64,000 nucleotides of DNA from Anaerolineales bacterium (lineage in GTDB: Bacteria > Chloroflexota > Anaerolineae > Anaerolineales > Villigracilaceae): assembly GCA_030583905.1 (NCBI GenBank), contig CP129481.1, forward strand, positions 1,054,001 to 1,118,000, written 5' to 3'. A program made the position numbers and the translations under genes. The notes below the pieces were generated by a model. It searched no databases. It saw only the letters and a program-made list of their open reading frames with translations, and was not told the origin of the DNA. Positions 8,257 to 17,231 of the stretch are shown in pieces; position 1 is the stretch's first letter, and each line of letters begins with the position of its first letter.

Positions 8257-9456
8257 ATGGCGAAGGAAAAATTTGACAGGAGCAAACCGCATCTGAACGT
8301 AGGGACGATGGGACACATCGACCACGGCAAGACGACGCTGACAGCCGCGATCACGAAAGTGGCGGGGCTGGGCGGCAAGGGTGAATTCAAGGCATATGAC
8401 CAGATCGACAACGCGCCGGAGGAAAAGGCGCGCGGCATCACGATCAACATCGCGCACGTGGAATACCAGACCGACAAGCGGCACTATGCCCACGTCGACA
8501 TGCCGGGACACCGCGACTACATCAAGAACATGATCACCGGCGCGGCGCAGGTGGACGGCGCGATCCTGGTGGTGGCAGCCCCGGATGGACCGATGCCGCA
8601 GACACGCGAACACGTGCTGCTGGCACGCCAGGTGGAAGTGCCGTCGATCGTGGTCTTCCTGAACAAGGTCGACATGATGGACGACCCGGAACTGCTGGAA
8701 CTGGTCGAACTGGAACTGCGCGAACTGCTCTCGAGCTACGGCTTCCCGGGCGACACGACCCCGATCGTGCGCGGCAGCGCCAAGAACGCCCTGGACAGCG
8801 CCTCGACCGATCCGAACGCCCCGGAATACGAGTGCATCAAGGAACTGCTGCGGGTGGTGGATGAATACATCCCCGAACCGGCACGCGACAAGGACAAGCC
8901 GTTCATGATGGCGGTGGAAGACGTGTTCTCGATCAAGGGACGCGGCACCGTGGTGACCGGACGTGTGGACCGCGGTATCGCCAAGAAAGGCGACCCGATC
9001 GAGATCGTTGGGCTGCGCGAGACGAAGAGCAGTGTCATCACCGGCACGGAAATGTTCCACAAGGAACTGGACGAAGTGGTGGCAGGCGACAACGCAGGCA
9101 TCCTGCTGCGCGGCATCGAACGCGACGACGTGGAGCGCGGTCAGGTGCTGGTCAAGCCGGGCTCGGTGACACCGCACAAGAAATTCCTTGCGGAAGTGTA
9201 CGTGCTGAAGAAGGAAGAAGGCGGGCGTCACAAGGCGTTCTTCAGCGGCTACCGTCCGCAGTTCTATGTGCGCACGATGGATGTGACAGGCAACATCACG
9301 CTTCCGGAAGGCGTGGAGATGGTGATGCCGGGCGACAATGTGAACCTGACGGTGGAATTGATCGTGCCGGTGGCGTTGGAGCAGGGTTCGAAGTTCGCCA
9401 TCCGTGAAGGCGGTCTGACCGTCGGCGCTGGTGTCGTCACCAAGATCATCGAGTAA
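8257..9456 (+). CDS. tuf: Elongation factor Tu
   Basis: 399 aa, full length. It carries aminoacyl-tRNA to the ribosomal A site as a GTP complex. G1 GHIDHGKT (residues 19-26), G2 RGITIN, G3 DMPGH and G4 NKVD are all present. The C-terminal barrel motifs ([32 protein letters not shown]) are intact. Codon use is strongly biased, as expected for a highly expressed gene. AAGGAG lies eight bases before the ATG. It is co-transcribed with the upstream tRNAs and rpmG/secE/nusG. Confidence 0.99.
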   Translation: MAKEKFDRSKPHLNVGTMGHIDHGKTTLTAAITKVAGLGGKGEFKAYDQIDNAPEEKARGITINIAHVEYQTDKRHYAHVDMPGHRDYIKNMITGAAQVDGAILVVAAPDGPMPQTREHVLLARQVEVPSIVVFLNKVDMMDDPELLELVELELRELLSSYGFPGDTTPIVRGSAKNALDSASTDPNAPEYECIKELLRVVDEYIPEPARDKDKPFMMAVEDVFSIKGRGTVVTGRVDRGIAKKGDPIEIVGLRETKSSVITGTEMFHKELDEVVAGDNAGILLRGIERDDVERGQVLVKPGSVTPHKKFLAEVYVLKKEEGGRHKAFFSGYRPQFYVRTMDVTGNITLPEGVEMVMPGDNVNLTVELIVPVALEQGSKFAIREGGLTVGAGVVTKIIE

Positions 9457-9481
9457 GTTTTAGGAAAGTTGGTAAGATAGA

Positions 9482-9652
9482 ATGGCATCCAAGAAGAAAG
9501 ACGTTCGCCCGGTGATCACCCTGCAATGCAGTGATTGCAAGGAACGCAACTACACCACCGAGAAGAATCGTCGTAACGACCCAAATCGTATGGAGTTCAA
9601 AAAGTACTGCTCGCGTTGCAAGAAGCACACAGTACATCGTGAAACGAAGTAG
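9482..9652 (+). CDS. rpmG: 50S ribosomal protein L33
   Basis: 56 aa. The reading gives [16 protein letters not shown] followed by two CxxC knuckles (CSDC, CSRC), the zinc-binding form of L33, and the typical [20 protein letters not shown] core. It sits 25 bases after tuf and 41 bases before tRNA-Trp, the standard tuf-rpmG-trnW-secE-nusG order. A hairpin at 9664-9688 without a T run separates it from the tRNA and is probably a processing site. Confidence 0.97.
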   Translation: MASKKKDVRPVITLQCSDCKERNYTTEKNRRNDPNRMEFKKYCSRCKKHTVHRETK

Positions 9653-9693
9653 TGTAGAATGATGGTTGGGCAGTGCAACTGCCCAACCAGTTT

Positions 9694-9766
9694 AGGCCAG
9701 TGGCTCAATTGGCAGAGCACTCGTCTCCAAAACGAGCGGTTGTGGGTTCAAGTCCTACCTGGCCTG
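9694..9766 (+). tRNA. tRNA-Trp (anticodon CCA)
   Basis: A 73-nt cloverleaf with acceptor arms AGGCCAG/CTGGCCT, anticodon loop GTCTCCAAAAC giving CCA, discriminator G, T-loop TTCAAGT. It lies between rpmG and secE. Confidence 0.95.
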
Positions 9767-9826
9767 CCTCAGGCAACGCCGCGACCCGCGGCGTTTTAGC
9801 CGTAAAATGAAAGAAGGAGCATTGCC

Positions 9827-10045
9827 TTGGCTGAGAAAGCAAAAAAAGTCAAGAAAAGCGAGAACGCCGTCCAGCGTTATTTTCGTGAAACCACAGGCGA
9901 ACTTCGCAAAGTCAACTGGCCCACATGGCCCGAAGCGAAACGCCTGACCGGACTCGTATTGCTGGTGATGGTCGTTGTAGGAATTTTCCTCTCCCTTGTG
10001 GATTACGCCGGCAGCGAACTGATCGCTCTCGTACTTGGCTTGTAA
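9827..10045 (+). CDS. secE: Preprotein translocase subunit SecE
   Basis: 72 aa, the short single-helix SecE of Gram-positive-type bacteria. It clamps SecY in the membrane. A Lys-rich start and the amphipathic block YFRETTGELRKVNWPTWPEA are diagnostic, followed by one membrane helix (LTGLVLLVMVVVGIFLSLVD). The start is TTG at 9827, with AAGGAG seven bases upstream. It is followed by nusG after 17 bases. Confidence 0.96.
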   Translation: MAEKAKKVKKSENAVQRYFRETTGELRKVNWPTWPEAKRLTGLVLLVMVVVGIFLSLVDYAGSELIALVLGL

Positions 10046-10062
10046 TTTGAATTGAGGAACTG

Positions 10063-10755
10063 ATGGATCTACCGGAACAGCAAGAGCAATTTGAACAGGA
10101 ACCGATGGACGAACAAACCGAGGAGCAGGCTGCTCCTGCGGATGTTTCCGCTTCCCCCTCGGACCCGACACCTGCTCCTGCTCCCGAAACACAGATCCCC
10201 GCTGACCTGCCTCCCGTCGAAACGATCGTGGAAGGACCAGCATGGTTTGTGATCCATTGTTACTCTGGATATGAGAACAAGGTCCGCCACAACCTCGAAC
10301 AGCGCATCGAAACGATGGGCATGAAGGATATGATCTTTGATGTGGTCATCCCGACCCAGGAAGAGATCGAGGTCAAGGACGGCAAACGCCGAACGGTGGA
10401 GCGCCATATTTTCCCCGGTTATGTGCTGGTGAATATGATGCTCACGGAAGAGTCGTGGTATGTGGTTCGGAACACTCCCGGAGTGACCGGTTTCGTCGGG
10501 ATGGGCAATAACCCCACGCCCCTTCGTCCCGAAGAAGTTGCGCAGATCGTCAAGCGCATGGAAGCCGAAGCCCCGACCGTAAAGGTGACGTTCAAGGTCG
10601 GCGAGCGCGTCCGCATTGTGGATGGACCGTTCAACGATTTCCGTGGCGTGGTTGCCGAGATCGACATGGAACGTACCAAAGTGCGTGTAATGGTCAGTTT
10701 CTTCGGACGTGAAACGCCGGTTGAATTGGATTTTCTGCAGGTAGAAAAAAGTTAA
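10063..10755 (+). CDS. nusG: Transcription termination/antitermination factor NusG
   Basis: 230 aa. The NGN domain (AWFVIHCYSGYENKVRHNLE, then VVIPTQEEIEVKDGKRR, FPGYVLVNM, RNTPGVTGFVG) and the C-terminal KOW domain (VGERVRIVDGPFNDFRGVV) are intact. NusG links RNA polymerase to Rho, NusA or the ribosome. The first roughly 55 residues are an extra acidic Glu/Gln/Pro/Ala tail, which is absent from short NusG but known in some phyla. The ATG has GAGGAAC just upstream. Confidence 0.97.
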   Translation: MDLPEQQEQFEQEPMDEQTEEQAAPADVSASPSDPTPAPAPETQIPADLPPVETIVEGPAWFVIHCYSGYENKVRHNLEQRIETMGMKDMIFDVVIPTQEEIEVKDGKRRTVERHIFPGYVLVNMMLTEESWYVVRNTPGVTGFVGMGNNPTPLRPEEVAQIVKRMEAEAPTVKVTFKVGERVRIVDGPFNDFRGVVAEIDMERTKVRVMVSFFGRETPVELDFLQVEKS

Positions 10756-10843
10756 ATGGACAGTAGCAGGCTTCCCGTAAGCCTGATGCGGTGGGAGGGT
10801 CTCCCAAATGACCCGCTAAAACCACGAAGGAGTTAAATCAGAA
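10756..10843 (+). promoter_or_regulatory. nusG-rplK spacer, possible ribosomal-protein leader
   Basis: 88 bases with a GCAGGCTTCCCGTAAGCCTG-like hairpin and a GTGGGAGGGTCTCCC hairpin ending in ACCACGAAGGAG. A related GTGGGAGG...ACCACGGAGG stem lies just before rplA (11275-11315). This repeated stem-SD arrangement suggests feedback control by L1 or L11, but no binding evidence exists. Confidence 0.4.
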
Positions 10844-11269
10844 ATGGCAAAGAAGTTAAAAGCAATCGTTCGTCTTCAGCTTGAGGCTGGCAAGGCAAAT
10901 CCTGCGCCTCCGGTCGGTCCCGCGCTGGCAAGTCATGGTATCAACATCATGGCGTTCTGCAAGGAATACAATGCCCGCACATCCAACAAGCCGGGTGAGG
11001 TGATCCCTGCGGAGATCACAATCTTCAGCGATGGGTCGTTCACATTTGTGCTTCGCACATCGCCTGCGGCAGTTTTGCTCCGCAAAGCCGCCAAGGTGGA
11101 GAAGGGGTCCGGCGTGCCGAACAAGGAAAAGGTCGGCAAGGTAACCCGCGCGCAGATCAAGGAGATCGCAGAGTTGAAGATGAAGGATCTGAACGCGATC
11201 TCGCTTGAAGGCGCGATGAAGCAGATCGAAGGCACCGCCCGTTCGATGGGCATTACGATTACCGATTAA
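10844..11269 (+). CDS. rplK: 50S ribosomal protein L11
   Basis: 141 aa, standard length. It builds the GTPase-associated centre with 23S rRNA and L10/L12. The Pro-rich [21 protein letters not shown] N-terminus and C-terminal TARSMGITI are typical. GAAGGAG precedes the ATG. First gene of the rplK-rplA pair. Confidence 0.98.
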   Translation: MAKKLKAIVRLQLEAGKANPAPPVGPALASHGINIMAFCKEYNARTSNKPGEVIPAEITIFSDGSFTFVLRTSPAAVLLRKAAKVEKGSGVPNKEKVGKVTRAQIKEIAELKMKDLNAISLEGAMKQIEGTARSMGITITD

Positions 11270-11319
11270 TTTTTGTGGGAGGACGGCGTTCGCTGTCCGC
11301 TTGCACCACGGAGGATAAA

Positions 11320-12033
11320 ATGGCAAAACACGGAAAGAAATACATGGCGGCTGCCGCCAAAGTTGATATTGACAAGGTGTATTCTGCCCGCGAGGCGGTT
11401 ACGCTTGCGAAGGAAACCTCGATCACAAAGTTCGATGCGACCATTGAAGTGCACATGCGCACCACGCTTGACTCGCGTCAGGCGGACCAGCAGTTGCGCG
11501 ATGTGGTCGTGCTCCCCAATGGCTTGGGCAAGACCGTGCGTGTGCTTGTTTTTGCGCAGGGCGAAGGCGCTACCGCGGCTCGCGCCGCCGGTGCGGACTT
11601 TGTTGCGGATGATGATGAGTCTCTGAAGAAGATCGAAGGTGGCATGCTGGATTTTGATGTTGCCATCTCCACGCCCGATGCAATGGGCAAGGTGGGGCGC
11701 CTGGGTCGTGTGCTCGGTCCGCGCGGTTTGATGCCGAACCCGAAGGCAGGCACGGTGGTTGCCGCGCAGGATATGGAACGCGCCATCAAGGAAGCCAAGG
11801 CGGGTCGTGTGGAATTCCGCCTCGATAAGACCAATAACATTCATGTTTCAATCGGCAAGGCTTCATTCGATGCCGACAAATTGTACGAGAACTACGTGGC
11901 GCTGATGGACGCGATCAACAAATCCCGCCCATCCGGTGCGAAGGGTAACTTTGTCCGACGCATCACCGTCGCCAGCACGATGGGACCCGGCGTGAAAGCC
12001 GATCCCAATGAACACATACAAGGAGCCGGATAA
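11320..12033 (+). CDS. rplA: 50S ribosomal protein L1
   Basis: 237 aa. It forms the L1 stalk at the E site and is usually a translational repressor of rplK-rplA. Diagnostic segments: [35 protein letters not shown], and the C-terminal [24 protein letters not shown] longer frame opens at 11275, but ATG 11320 is the start because GGAGG lies six bases upstream and the extra 15 codons cover the predicted leader stem. Confidence 0.97.
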   Translation: MAKHGKKYMAAAAKVDIDKVYSAREAVTLAKETSITKFDATIEVHMRTTLDSRQADQQLRDVVVLPNGLGKTVRVLVFAQGEGATAARAAGADFVADDDESLKKIEGGMLDFDVAISTPDAMGKVGRLGRVLGPRGLMPNPKAGTVVAAQDMERAIKEAKAGRVEFRLDKTNNIHVSIGKASFDADKLYENYVALMDAINKSRPSGAKGNFVRRITVASTMGPGVKADPNEHIQGAG

Positions 12034-12275
12034 TATCCGATAATTCCTGAATACCACTTCGCCGACCCACCATAGGGTCGCTTCGCTGATGAAGGCGGGT
12101 GTTCCAAATAAAGCCGGTGCGAGACCGTTTAGGCTTTTGCGGAACTTAATTTCCTGCTCAGGTGAAGACTAAAAGCAAATTTCAGCGCGTTTGTGCTGAA
12201 TTCCCTCCGGGGATGCGAAAAGTCTTTGCCTGCGATAGTGGCAAAGACTTTTTTCATGAAAGGAGGTGAAATCTT
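12034..12275 (+). ncRNA. L10-type ribosomal protein leader with attenuator
   Basis: A 242-base structured gap between rplA and rplJ. It ends in a 10-bp hairpin (12221-12230 with 12240-12249) followed by six T, an intrinsic terminator just before the rplJ Shine-Dalgarno. This is where the L10 leader sits in many bacteria, where L10-L12 binding favours termination. The AGACUAAAAGCAAAU-type internal segment (about 12167) and the flanking stems fit the leader class, but a covariance-model match was not run. Confidence 0.65.
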
Positions 12276-12812
12276 TTGGCAATTTCAAAGCAACGCAAGG
12301 AAGAAGTGCTGTCCCAGTATGCTGACTGGATCAAGCGCAGTGAAGCCGTGATCCTTGTGGAATACACCGGCGCGAACATGAAATCCATCGACGCGATCCG
12401 CGCCAAGATCCGTGAAGCCGGAGGCGAATTCCACATCATCAAGAACACGCTGGCTCGCCGCGCGTTCGCAGAGAACGGACTGGAAGTTCCTCAGGATTAC
12501 CTGTTGAAATCCACCGCGGTCTCATTTGCGTTCACAGACCCGGCTTCCACCGCGAAAGCATTGACCGACGCAACCAAGGGCAATGAGTTCGTCAAGGTGA
12601 AGGGCGGTTTGATGGGCGGCAAAGCCCTCGATGCCGCGCAGGTCAAGGCGCTGGCTGACATGCCCCCGCTGCCAGTTATGCGCGCGACATTGCTGGGCGT
12701 TTTGCAGGCTCCCGCCGGCAAACTGGTCCGCACGATCGCAGAACCTGCGCGCGGATTGGCGGCTGTCGTCAAGGCGTTTTCAGAGCAGAGCGGTGCCCCC
12801 GCCGCCGCGTAA
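12276..12812 (+). CDS. rplJ: 50S ribosomal protein L10
   Basis: 178 aa. It anchors L7/L12 dimers to the stalk base. The N-terminal RNA-binding domain (KEEVLSQYADWIKRSEAVILVEYTG) and the C-terminal helix for L12 docking (AVVKAFSEQSG) are present. The start is TTG at 12276 behind a very strong AAGGAGGTGA. It is controlled by the attenuator just upstream. Confidence 0.97.
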   Translation: MAISKQRKEEVLSQYADWIKRSEAVILVEYTGANMKSIDAIRAKIREAGGEFHIIKNTLARRAFAENGLEVPQDYLLKSTAVSFAFTDPASTAKALTDATKGNEFVKVKGGLMGGKALDAAQVKALADMPPLPVMRATLLGVLQAPAGKLVRTIAEPARGLAAVVKAFSEQSGAPAAA

Positions 12813-12884
12813 TGCCGGTCATTTCAGCGAGTTCGTCTCGCATATTCAATCAAATCAAAATTACTTAGCTAGGAGTGCTAAACA

Positions 12885-13268
12885 ATGTCTGAAAAGCTCG
12901 AAAAACTTATGGAAGAACTTTCCACCCTTTCCGTCCTCGAAGCGGCTGAATTGGTGAAGATGCTCGAAGAGAAGTGGGGCGTTTCCGCCGCCGCTCCCGT
13001 AGCTGTCGCCGCTGTCGGTGGCGGCGCTGCCGCTGCTGCCGAACCCGTTGAAGAGAAGACCGAGTTCGATGTGGTCATCAAGGACCCCGGCGCCAAGAAG
13101 ATCGACGTCATTAAGGTCATCCGTCAGCTGACCAGCCTCGGTCTCGGCGAAGCCAAGACCCTCGCCGAAACCTCCGGCTCCAAGGTGCTCTCCGCCGTCG
13201 GCAAGGATGCCGCGATGGACGCCAAGAAGAAGCTCGAAGAAGCCGGCGCGAACGTCGTCGTCGAGTAA
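12885..13268 (+). CDS. rplL: 50S ribosomal protein L7/L12
   Basis: 127 aa. N-terminal dimerisation domain ([26 protein letters not shown]), Ala/Val-rich hinge, and the factor-binding C-terminal domain ([21 protein letters not shown]...LGLGEAKTL). Present in several copies per ribosome in known bacteria. Last gene of the block; a terminator follows 17 bases later. Confidence 0.99.
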   Translation: MSEKLEKLMEELSTLSVLEAAELVKMLEEKWGVSAAAPVAVAAVGGGAAAAAEPVEEKTEFDVVIKDPGAKKIDVIKVIRQLTSLGLGEAKTLAETSGSKVLSAVGKDAAMDAKKKLEEAGANVVVE

Positions 13269-13285
13269 TTCCTGCAAGAATGAAA

Positions 13286-13315
13286 AGAGACCGTCCGCTT
13301 GGATGGTCTCTTTTT
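13286..13315 (+). terminator. Terminator of the ribosomal protein block
   Basis: An 11-bp stem (AGAGACCGTCC with GGATGGTCTCT, loop GCTT) followed by five T. It lies between rplL and the convergent ABM-fold gene. Confidence 0.92.
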
Positions 13316-13319
13316 GATT

Positions 13320-13637
13320 CTATTGCGCCTCTAGTCTGGACCCTGGACCTGTTGCCGATATGATGAAGCCATCGTTCCATTTTGGGTCATCTGCCAGGAA
13401 GGAACGGAAGATCAGGTACCGTTCGTGTTGTTTGTGGTCATCCGCATTTGCCAGATACGTTTCCCTGTCTTTGAATACCGCAACAAGATAATACTCGTCT
13501 GAATCCGCATCCATTTGGAAGATATAGTCCGCGACCCAGCCGGGGATATCCGACGAGTCGAACTCGTCCATTTTTCTTTTGAACTCGTTTTTATCTACGC
13601 CGGGCTTTACGCGGAATTTTGCAATGGTTCCATACAT
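13320..13637 (-). CDS. ABM-fold (dimeric alpha/beta barrel) protein
   Basis: 105 aa, soluble. It begins MYGTIAKFRVKPG and has the strand-helix-strand-strand pattern of the antibiotic biosynthesis monooxygenase (ABM) superfamily, including YYLVAVFKDRETYLANAD and a late ERYLIFRSFL helix. The superfamily contains haem degraders, small monooxygenases and many uncharacterised proteins; nothing here fixes the reaction. It is transcribed convergently to rplL and is separate from lexA, whose terminator lies between them. Confidence 0.7.
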   Translation of the reverse strand: MYGTIAKFRVKPGVDKNEFKRKMDEFDSSDIPGWVADYIFQMDADSDEYYLVAVFKDRETYLANADDHKQHERYLIFRSFLADDPKWNDGFIISATGPGSRLEAQ

Positions 13638-13699
13638 ATTGTCTCTCCTTTGGTCTTTGCGGGCAAGATATTCACAAGTAAATACACCCCGGGAATCAA

Positions 13700-13729
13700 A
13701 AAGAGGCGGCTTGTTGTTGCCGCCTCTTT
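13700..13729 (-). terminator. Terminator of lexA
   Basis: An 11-bp stem (AAAGAGGCGGC with GCCGCCTCTTT, eight-base loop) followed on the minus strand by a T run. It lies 15 bases past the lexA stop codon. Confidence 0.9.
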
Positions 13730-13743
13730 ATTAATACATTTTC

Positions 13744-14421
13744 TTACGCCAGTTGACGTTCCAGTTTGCGGATGACCATGACAACTTTGCCTTTGATCTC
13801 CAGCGGTTCGGTCTTCTTGACCATGATGGGTTTCATGGTCGGGTTGGCGGGCTGGAGGCGGTAGCCGTCCTTTTCCTTGTAGAAATACTTGAGCGTGGTC
13901 TCGTTCTTATCCGAAAGCCAGACTGCCACCATCTCGCCGTTGCGGGCTTCCTGCGCAGGCTTAAGGATGACAATGTCGCCGTCGTTGATCATGGCGTCGA
14001 TCATCGAGTCTCCCTGCACATGGAGCGCGAATAGTCCCTTGCCCTTTTCCTTCGTGGGCATCAGGGATGATGCGATCTCCACCGAATCTTCCGCCGTAAA
14101 GGGGTTGAAATCGGACGCGGGGATCGGGATGGGTTCACCGGCTTGAATGACGCCGAGCACGGGCACACGCATCATATCGCCAAGCGGACTGTTGCCGACC
14201 AGCCTCATACCGCGCGAGATCTTGCGGTCGCGCTCAATATGCCCGGATTTCTCGAGTTGATCGAGATAGTAATTCACCACCGAGGTGGATGAAATATTGC
14301 AGTGTTCACCGATCTCCCGTATGGAAGGGGGGTGTTTGTGTTCGCGTTGATAGACTTCAATAAATTCCAGAATCTTCTGGTGGCGTTCGCCAAGTCCCTT
14401 GCTTTTTCGAACCATCATCAT
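13744..14421 (-). CDS. lexA: LexA repressor
   Basis: 225 aa. The N-terminal winged HTH (ILEFIEVYQREHKHPPSIREI) binds SOS boxes. The C-terminal S24 peptidase domain has the Ala94-Gly95 self-cleavage site (VIQAGEP), catalytic Ser139 (GDSMIDA) and Lys178 (TTLKYF), so it is expected to be cleaved on RecA activation. AGGAGG lies six bases before the first ATG. Its promoter holds a GAAC-N4-GTTC box, so it is autoregulated; a matching box occurs in front of the ATPase operon at 7.7 kb. Monocistronic. Confidence 0.97.
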   Translation of the reverse strand: MMMVRKSKGLGERHQKILEFIEVYQREHKHPPSIREIGEHCNISSTSVVNYYLDQLEKSGHIERDRKISRGMRLVGNSPLGDMMRVPVLGVIQAGEPIPIPASDFNPFTAEDSVEIASSLMPTKEKGKGLFALHVQGDSMIDAMINDGDIVILKPAQEARNGEMVAVWLSDKNETTLKYFYKEKDGYRLQPANPTMKPIMVKKTEPLEIKGKVVMVIRKLERQLA

Positions 14422-14481
14422 GTTGAGCCTCCTGCCAGTTCACTGGCGCGGGTGAGCATTATTCGCTCATTTGTGCTAGTA

Positions 14482-14510
14482 ATAATACTCGAACGCTTGT
14501 TCTGTGTCAA
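14482..14510 (-). promoter_or_regulatory. lexA promoter with LexA box between -35 and -10
   Basis: On the minus strand: TTGACA (14505-14510), 17-nt spacer, TATTAT (14482-14487). The spacer contains GAACAAGCGTTC (14491-14502), so bound LexA would block RNA polymerase. It shares exact hexamers and spacing with the promoter at 7760-7788. Confidence 0.9.
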
Positions 14511-14538
14511 GGCTGGGAAGGAGACTCGAATTTCCGGG

Positions 14539-15525
14539 TTAAATCCAGGTTCGGCGGCGCATCCACAGATACATGACGGCGGGAAGCGTGAGTATGATGC
14601 CCAGTGTGACGTGAAATGCCTGTTCGCCCGTCCAGCCAAGCAGCCGGGCTGCCGGTTCGAAGAAGTTCATGCCAAAGAAGCCGGTGACGAACGTGATGGG
14701 CATGAAAAGCGTGGTGATGATCGTGAGGGTCTTCATCACCTCGTTCATGCGGTTGTTGACAACGGAGAGATAGGTATCCAGCGCGCCGCTGACCAGATCG
14801 CGCAGGCTTTCGTTCAGGTCGTGCAGGCGGACGAGGTGATCGTAGATATCGCGGAAGAAGACCCGGTCTTTCGGGTCGATGACACGGTAGTCGTCACGCG
14901 CGAGTTTGTTCAGCACTTCGCGCTGGGGGAGCAGGATCCGCCTCATGGCAAGCAAAAGGCGTTTTAAGGCGAATATCTGCTCGAGCGTGGAAGGATGCGG
15001 ACGGTCAAAGACCTGGTCTTCGATCCGGTCGATTTGTTCGTCGATCTCTTCGACAAGCGGCATGTACCCCATGACGAGCGCATCGACGATGCGATAGAGC
15101 AGATGGTCGGGACCATCTTGAAGGTGGCGGGTATCACGCTGACAGGCAGACCAGACATCGTTCACAGCAGTCAGATGCTGGTCATGGTGCGTGACGACGT
15201 AGTTGCGCCCAAGGAAGACATCCAACTCCTCGGTCTCCGCTTCGAAAACGCCTTTTTCCTGTTTGTGTTTCATGATATTGAAGACGATATAAAGATAATC
15301 ACCCCAATCGTCTATCTTGGGAGTGTGGGTTTCTTGCAGGGCATCATCTATCGCAAGCGGATGGAAACCAAAGAGCCGCAGGATCGGTTCTGAAAGCTGT
15401 GGAGGCTCGTCAACGAAATCCACCCAGAGCACGCCTCGCCGGTCCCGCAGGAGGCGGGGGAATTCTGCCGGCGGAATATCGGTGCGGATGGGTTTTCCGG
15501 GGGTGAAAAACAGGGAGCGGATCAA
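14539..15525 (-). CDS. corA: CorA-family divalent metal (Mg2+/Co2+) transporter
   Basis: 328 aa. A large cytoplasmic N-terminal domain is followed by two C-terminal membrane helices. The first ends in the GMN signature (FFGMNFFEP, near residue 292) that forms the pore selectivity filter of CorA pentamers. The C-terminus is short and basic (WMRRRTWI). Related CorA-like proteins include ZntB Zn2+ transporters, so the ion is not certain. It is transcribed alone, divergent from the DUF2089 operon. Confidence 0.92.
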   Translation of the reverse strand: MIRSLFFTPGKPIRTDIPPAEFPRLLRDRRGVLWVDFVDEPPQLSEPILRLFGFHPLAIDDALQETHTPKIDDWGDYLYIVFNIMKHKQEKGVFEAETEELDVFLGRNYVVTHHDQHLTAVNDVWSACQRDTRHLQDGPDHLLYRIVDALVMGYMPLVEEIDEQIDRIEDQVFDRPHPSTLEQIFALKRLLLAMRRILLPQREVLNKLARDDYRVIDPKDRVFFRDIYDHLVRLHDLNESLRDLVSGALDTYLSVVNNRMNEVMKTLTIITTLFMPITFVTGFFGMNFFEPAARLLGWTGEQAFHVTLGIILTLPAVMYLWMRRRTWI

Positions 15526-15604
15526 TGGAAACCTCCAAAAACAGGATTTTTTACAAATTAAATCAATAATATTGAAGTTTCTGTTGAAATTATTGATTTT
15601 TAAC

Positions 15605-15632
15605 TTGACAAAACTTAATTACCATGTATAAT
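15605..15632 (+). promoter_or_regulatory. Promoter of the DUF2089/SHOCT-like operon
   Basis: TTGACA (15605-15610), 16-nt spacer, TATAAT (15627-15632). The predicted +1 near 15639 leaves a 5' leader of about 108 bases and rules out the upstream in-frame ATG at 15624. The rest of the 15526-15746 gap is AT-rich and shows no gene. Confidence 0.85.
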
Positions 15633-15746
15633 TTTATTAGAAATCAGTTGAAGAACATTAATTTCGTCGAACCTGTTTTCAAGAATCATGCTTTCTGCCA
15701 AATCAATGAAGTCACCTGTCTAATTATAAATCGGAGAAGCCAAATT

Positions 15747-16130
15747 ATGAGACCTGCGCCCACCCTTTGTCCAATCTGCCAGTCTGAACTGGAAATCGTT
15801 CGCCTGCATTGCCTCTCCTGCGATACGTCCCTCGATGGACATTTCGCAATGGGGCAGTTTTCGAATTTGTCGCAGGAACAGATGGAATTTGTTTTCACCT
15901 TCGTTCGCTGTGAAGGCAAGATCAACCGCATGGAGCAGGAACTTGGCTTGTCCTACCCCACCATCCGCAACCGCCTGCACGAAGTCATCCGCGCGCTGGG
16001 GTACGAACCCGGCAAGGATGAATCCCCCGAGGTGGATGCGGAAAAACGTATCAGCGTGATCGAAGACCTTGAAGCCGGCAAGATCACTGCCGACCAAGCC
16101 ATGCGCATGCTGCGCGGAGAAGAGGAGTAA
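15747..16130 (+). CDS. DUF2089 zinc-ribbon/HTH regulator with C-terminal helical hairpin
   Basis: 127 aa. The N-terminal zinc ribbon has CPIC (Cys8/Cys11) and CLSC cysteine pairs. A helix-turn-helix segment (GKINRMEQELGLSYPTIRNRLHEVIRALG) is typical of DUF2089 proteins, which are thought to be regulators. The last 25 residues (ISVIEDLEAGKITADQAMRMLRG) are a SHOCT-like helical hairpin that recurs in the next two genes and in the one at 19168. The start is ATG 15747 with a GGAG nearby; the upstream ATG falls inside the promoter. First gene of its operon and probable local regulator, which is inference. Confidence 0.88.
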   Translation: MRPAPTLCPICQSELEIVRLHCLSCDTSLDGHFAMGQFSNLSQEQMEFVFTFVRCEGKINRMEQELGLSYPTIRNRLHEVIRALGYEPGKDESPEVDAEKRISVIEDLEAGKITADQAMRMLRGEEE

Positions 16131-16133
16131 ACC

Positions 16134-17231
16134 ATGTCCAAAACAATTTCTGCGGGACGCACACCCAATATTCAGATCGATTCGATCGGCGGAGATCTCA
16201 GCCTCGTTGGTTGGGAAGGGGATGACATCCTCATCAAAGCTGATGACGAAGAAACCCGCGTCACCCAGGACGGGAACCTGGTCCAGTTATCCTGTGACGA
16301 TGACCTCTCCCTGAGAGTCCCCAAGGGCGCCTCCGTTTTCATTTCCAACATCGGCGGCGACGCTTCCATCCGCGGCGTGATGGGCGGCATCGAATTGAAG
16401 GATATCGGCGGCGACCTTTCCATGCGCGATGTGAATTCCGTGGCGATCGACTCGGTCCACTCCGATTTCAGCATTCGCGGCGCGAAGGGAAACGTGTACG
16501 TCAAAAAAGCGGACAGCGATGTGTCCATCCGCGATGTGGAAGGAAATGTCACCCTCGACTCGGTCGCTGACGACCTTGCCCTGCGCGATGTGCGCGGCAA
16601 TATCAGCGCGAACGTGGCGGAGGATGTGGTCATGTACTTGAATCCGCAGGCTGGCAATGCTTATGCCGTCACTGCGGGCGATGACATTCTACTGGTTATG
16701 CCGCCCAAGGCGAATGTCACCCTCACGCTCAGCGCCGATGAGATCAACTTTGACTGGAAAGGCGTTGAAGGCGATGAAGATGCCACCAGCCGCGTGGTAA
16801 CGCTCGGTGACGGCTCCGCCATGATCACCTTGAGCGCAGGCGGTGATATCCGCGTGTCCAACCGCTCGGATGCGGGCGAATCCGCCGAGGATTTCGGCAA
16901 TTTTGCAGGCGTCGGCATGGATTGGTCCGGTTTTGGCGAGCGCATCTCCCGCCGTGTGGAGCAAGCCACCGAGCGCGCCCAGCGTAAAGTGGAAGAAGCC
17001 GCGCGCCGCATCGAACGCAAAGCCCGCGATGCCGAACGACGCGGGCGCGGCAGAACTGCTTTTGAGATCGGGCGTTGGGGCTGGGACTTTTCCCCCAAAG
17101 GCGTACCCATGCCGCCCAAGGCTCCTGTCTCCGATGAAGAGCGGGTTGCCATCCTGAAGATGCTTCAAGAAAAGAAGATCACAGCCGAAGAAGCCGAGAA
17201 ACTGCTCTCCGCCTTGGAAGGAGGCTCTTAA
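16134..17231 (+). CDS. DUF4097-type beta-repeat protein with C-terminal SHOCT-like hairpin
   Basis: 365 aa, soluble, with no signal peptide. Residues about 10-190 are repeated short strands with SIRG/SIRD/LALRD-type ladders (DVSIRDVEGNVTLDSV and similar), the right-handed beta pattern of DUF4097 adhesin-like proteins such as Bacillus YvlB. A Glu/Arg-rich coiled segment (EQATERAQRKVEEAARRIER) follows, then the C-terminal hairpin VAILKMLQEKKITAEEAEKLL. GAGGAG precedes the ATG. The gene overlaps the next by one base. In Bacillus the yvl operon answers to cell-envelope stress; a similar job here is inference. Confidence 0.82.
   Translation: MSKTISAGRTPNIQIDSIGGDLSLVGWEGDDILIKADDEETRVTQDGNLVQLSCDDDLSLRVPKGASVFISNIGGDASIRGVMGGIELKDIGGDLSMRDVNSVAIDSVHSDFSIRGAKGNVYVKKADSDVSIRDVEGNVTLDSVADDLALRDVRGNISANVAEDVVMYLNPQAGNAYAVTAGDDILLVMPPKANVTLTLSADEINFDWKGVEGDEDATSRVVTLGDGSAMITLSAGGDIRVSNRSDAGESAEDFGNFAGVGMDWSGFGERISRRVEQATERAQRKVEEAARRIERKARDAERRGRGRTAFEIGRWGWDFSPKGVPMPPKAPVSDEERVAILKMLQEKKITAEEAEKLLSALEGGS

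Noticed and set aside
8149..9231. A 360-aa open frame antisense to tuf
   Set aside because: It mirrors the strongly biased codons of tuf, is His/Arg-rich, starts inside a tRNA and has no Shine-Dalgarno or family resemblance.
9664..9688. Strong hairpin between rpmG and tRNA-Trp as a terminator
   Set aside because: No T run follows and the downstream genes need the transcript; probably a processing structure.
15624..15746. N-terminal extension of the DUF2089 protein
   Set aside because: The extra 41 codons overlap the -10 element at 15627-15632; family length and the leader fit ATG 15747.
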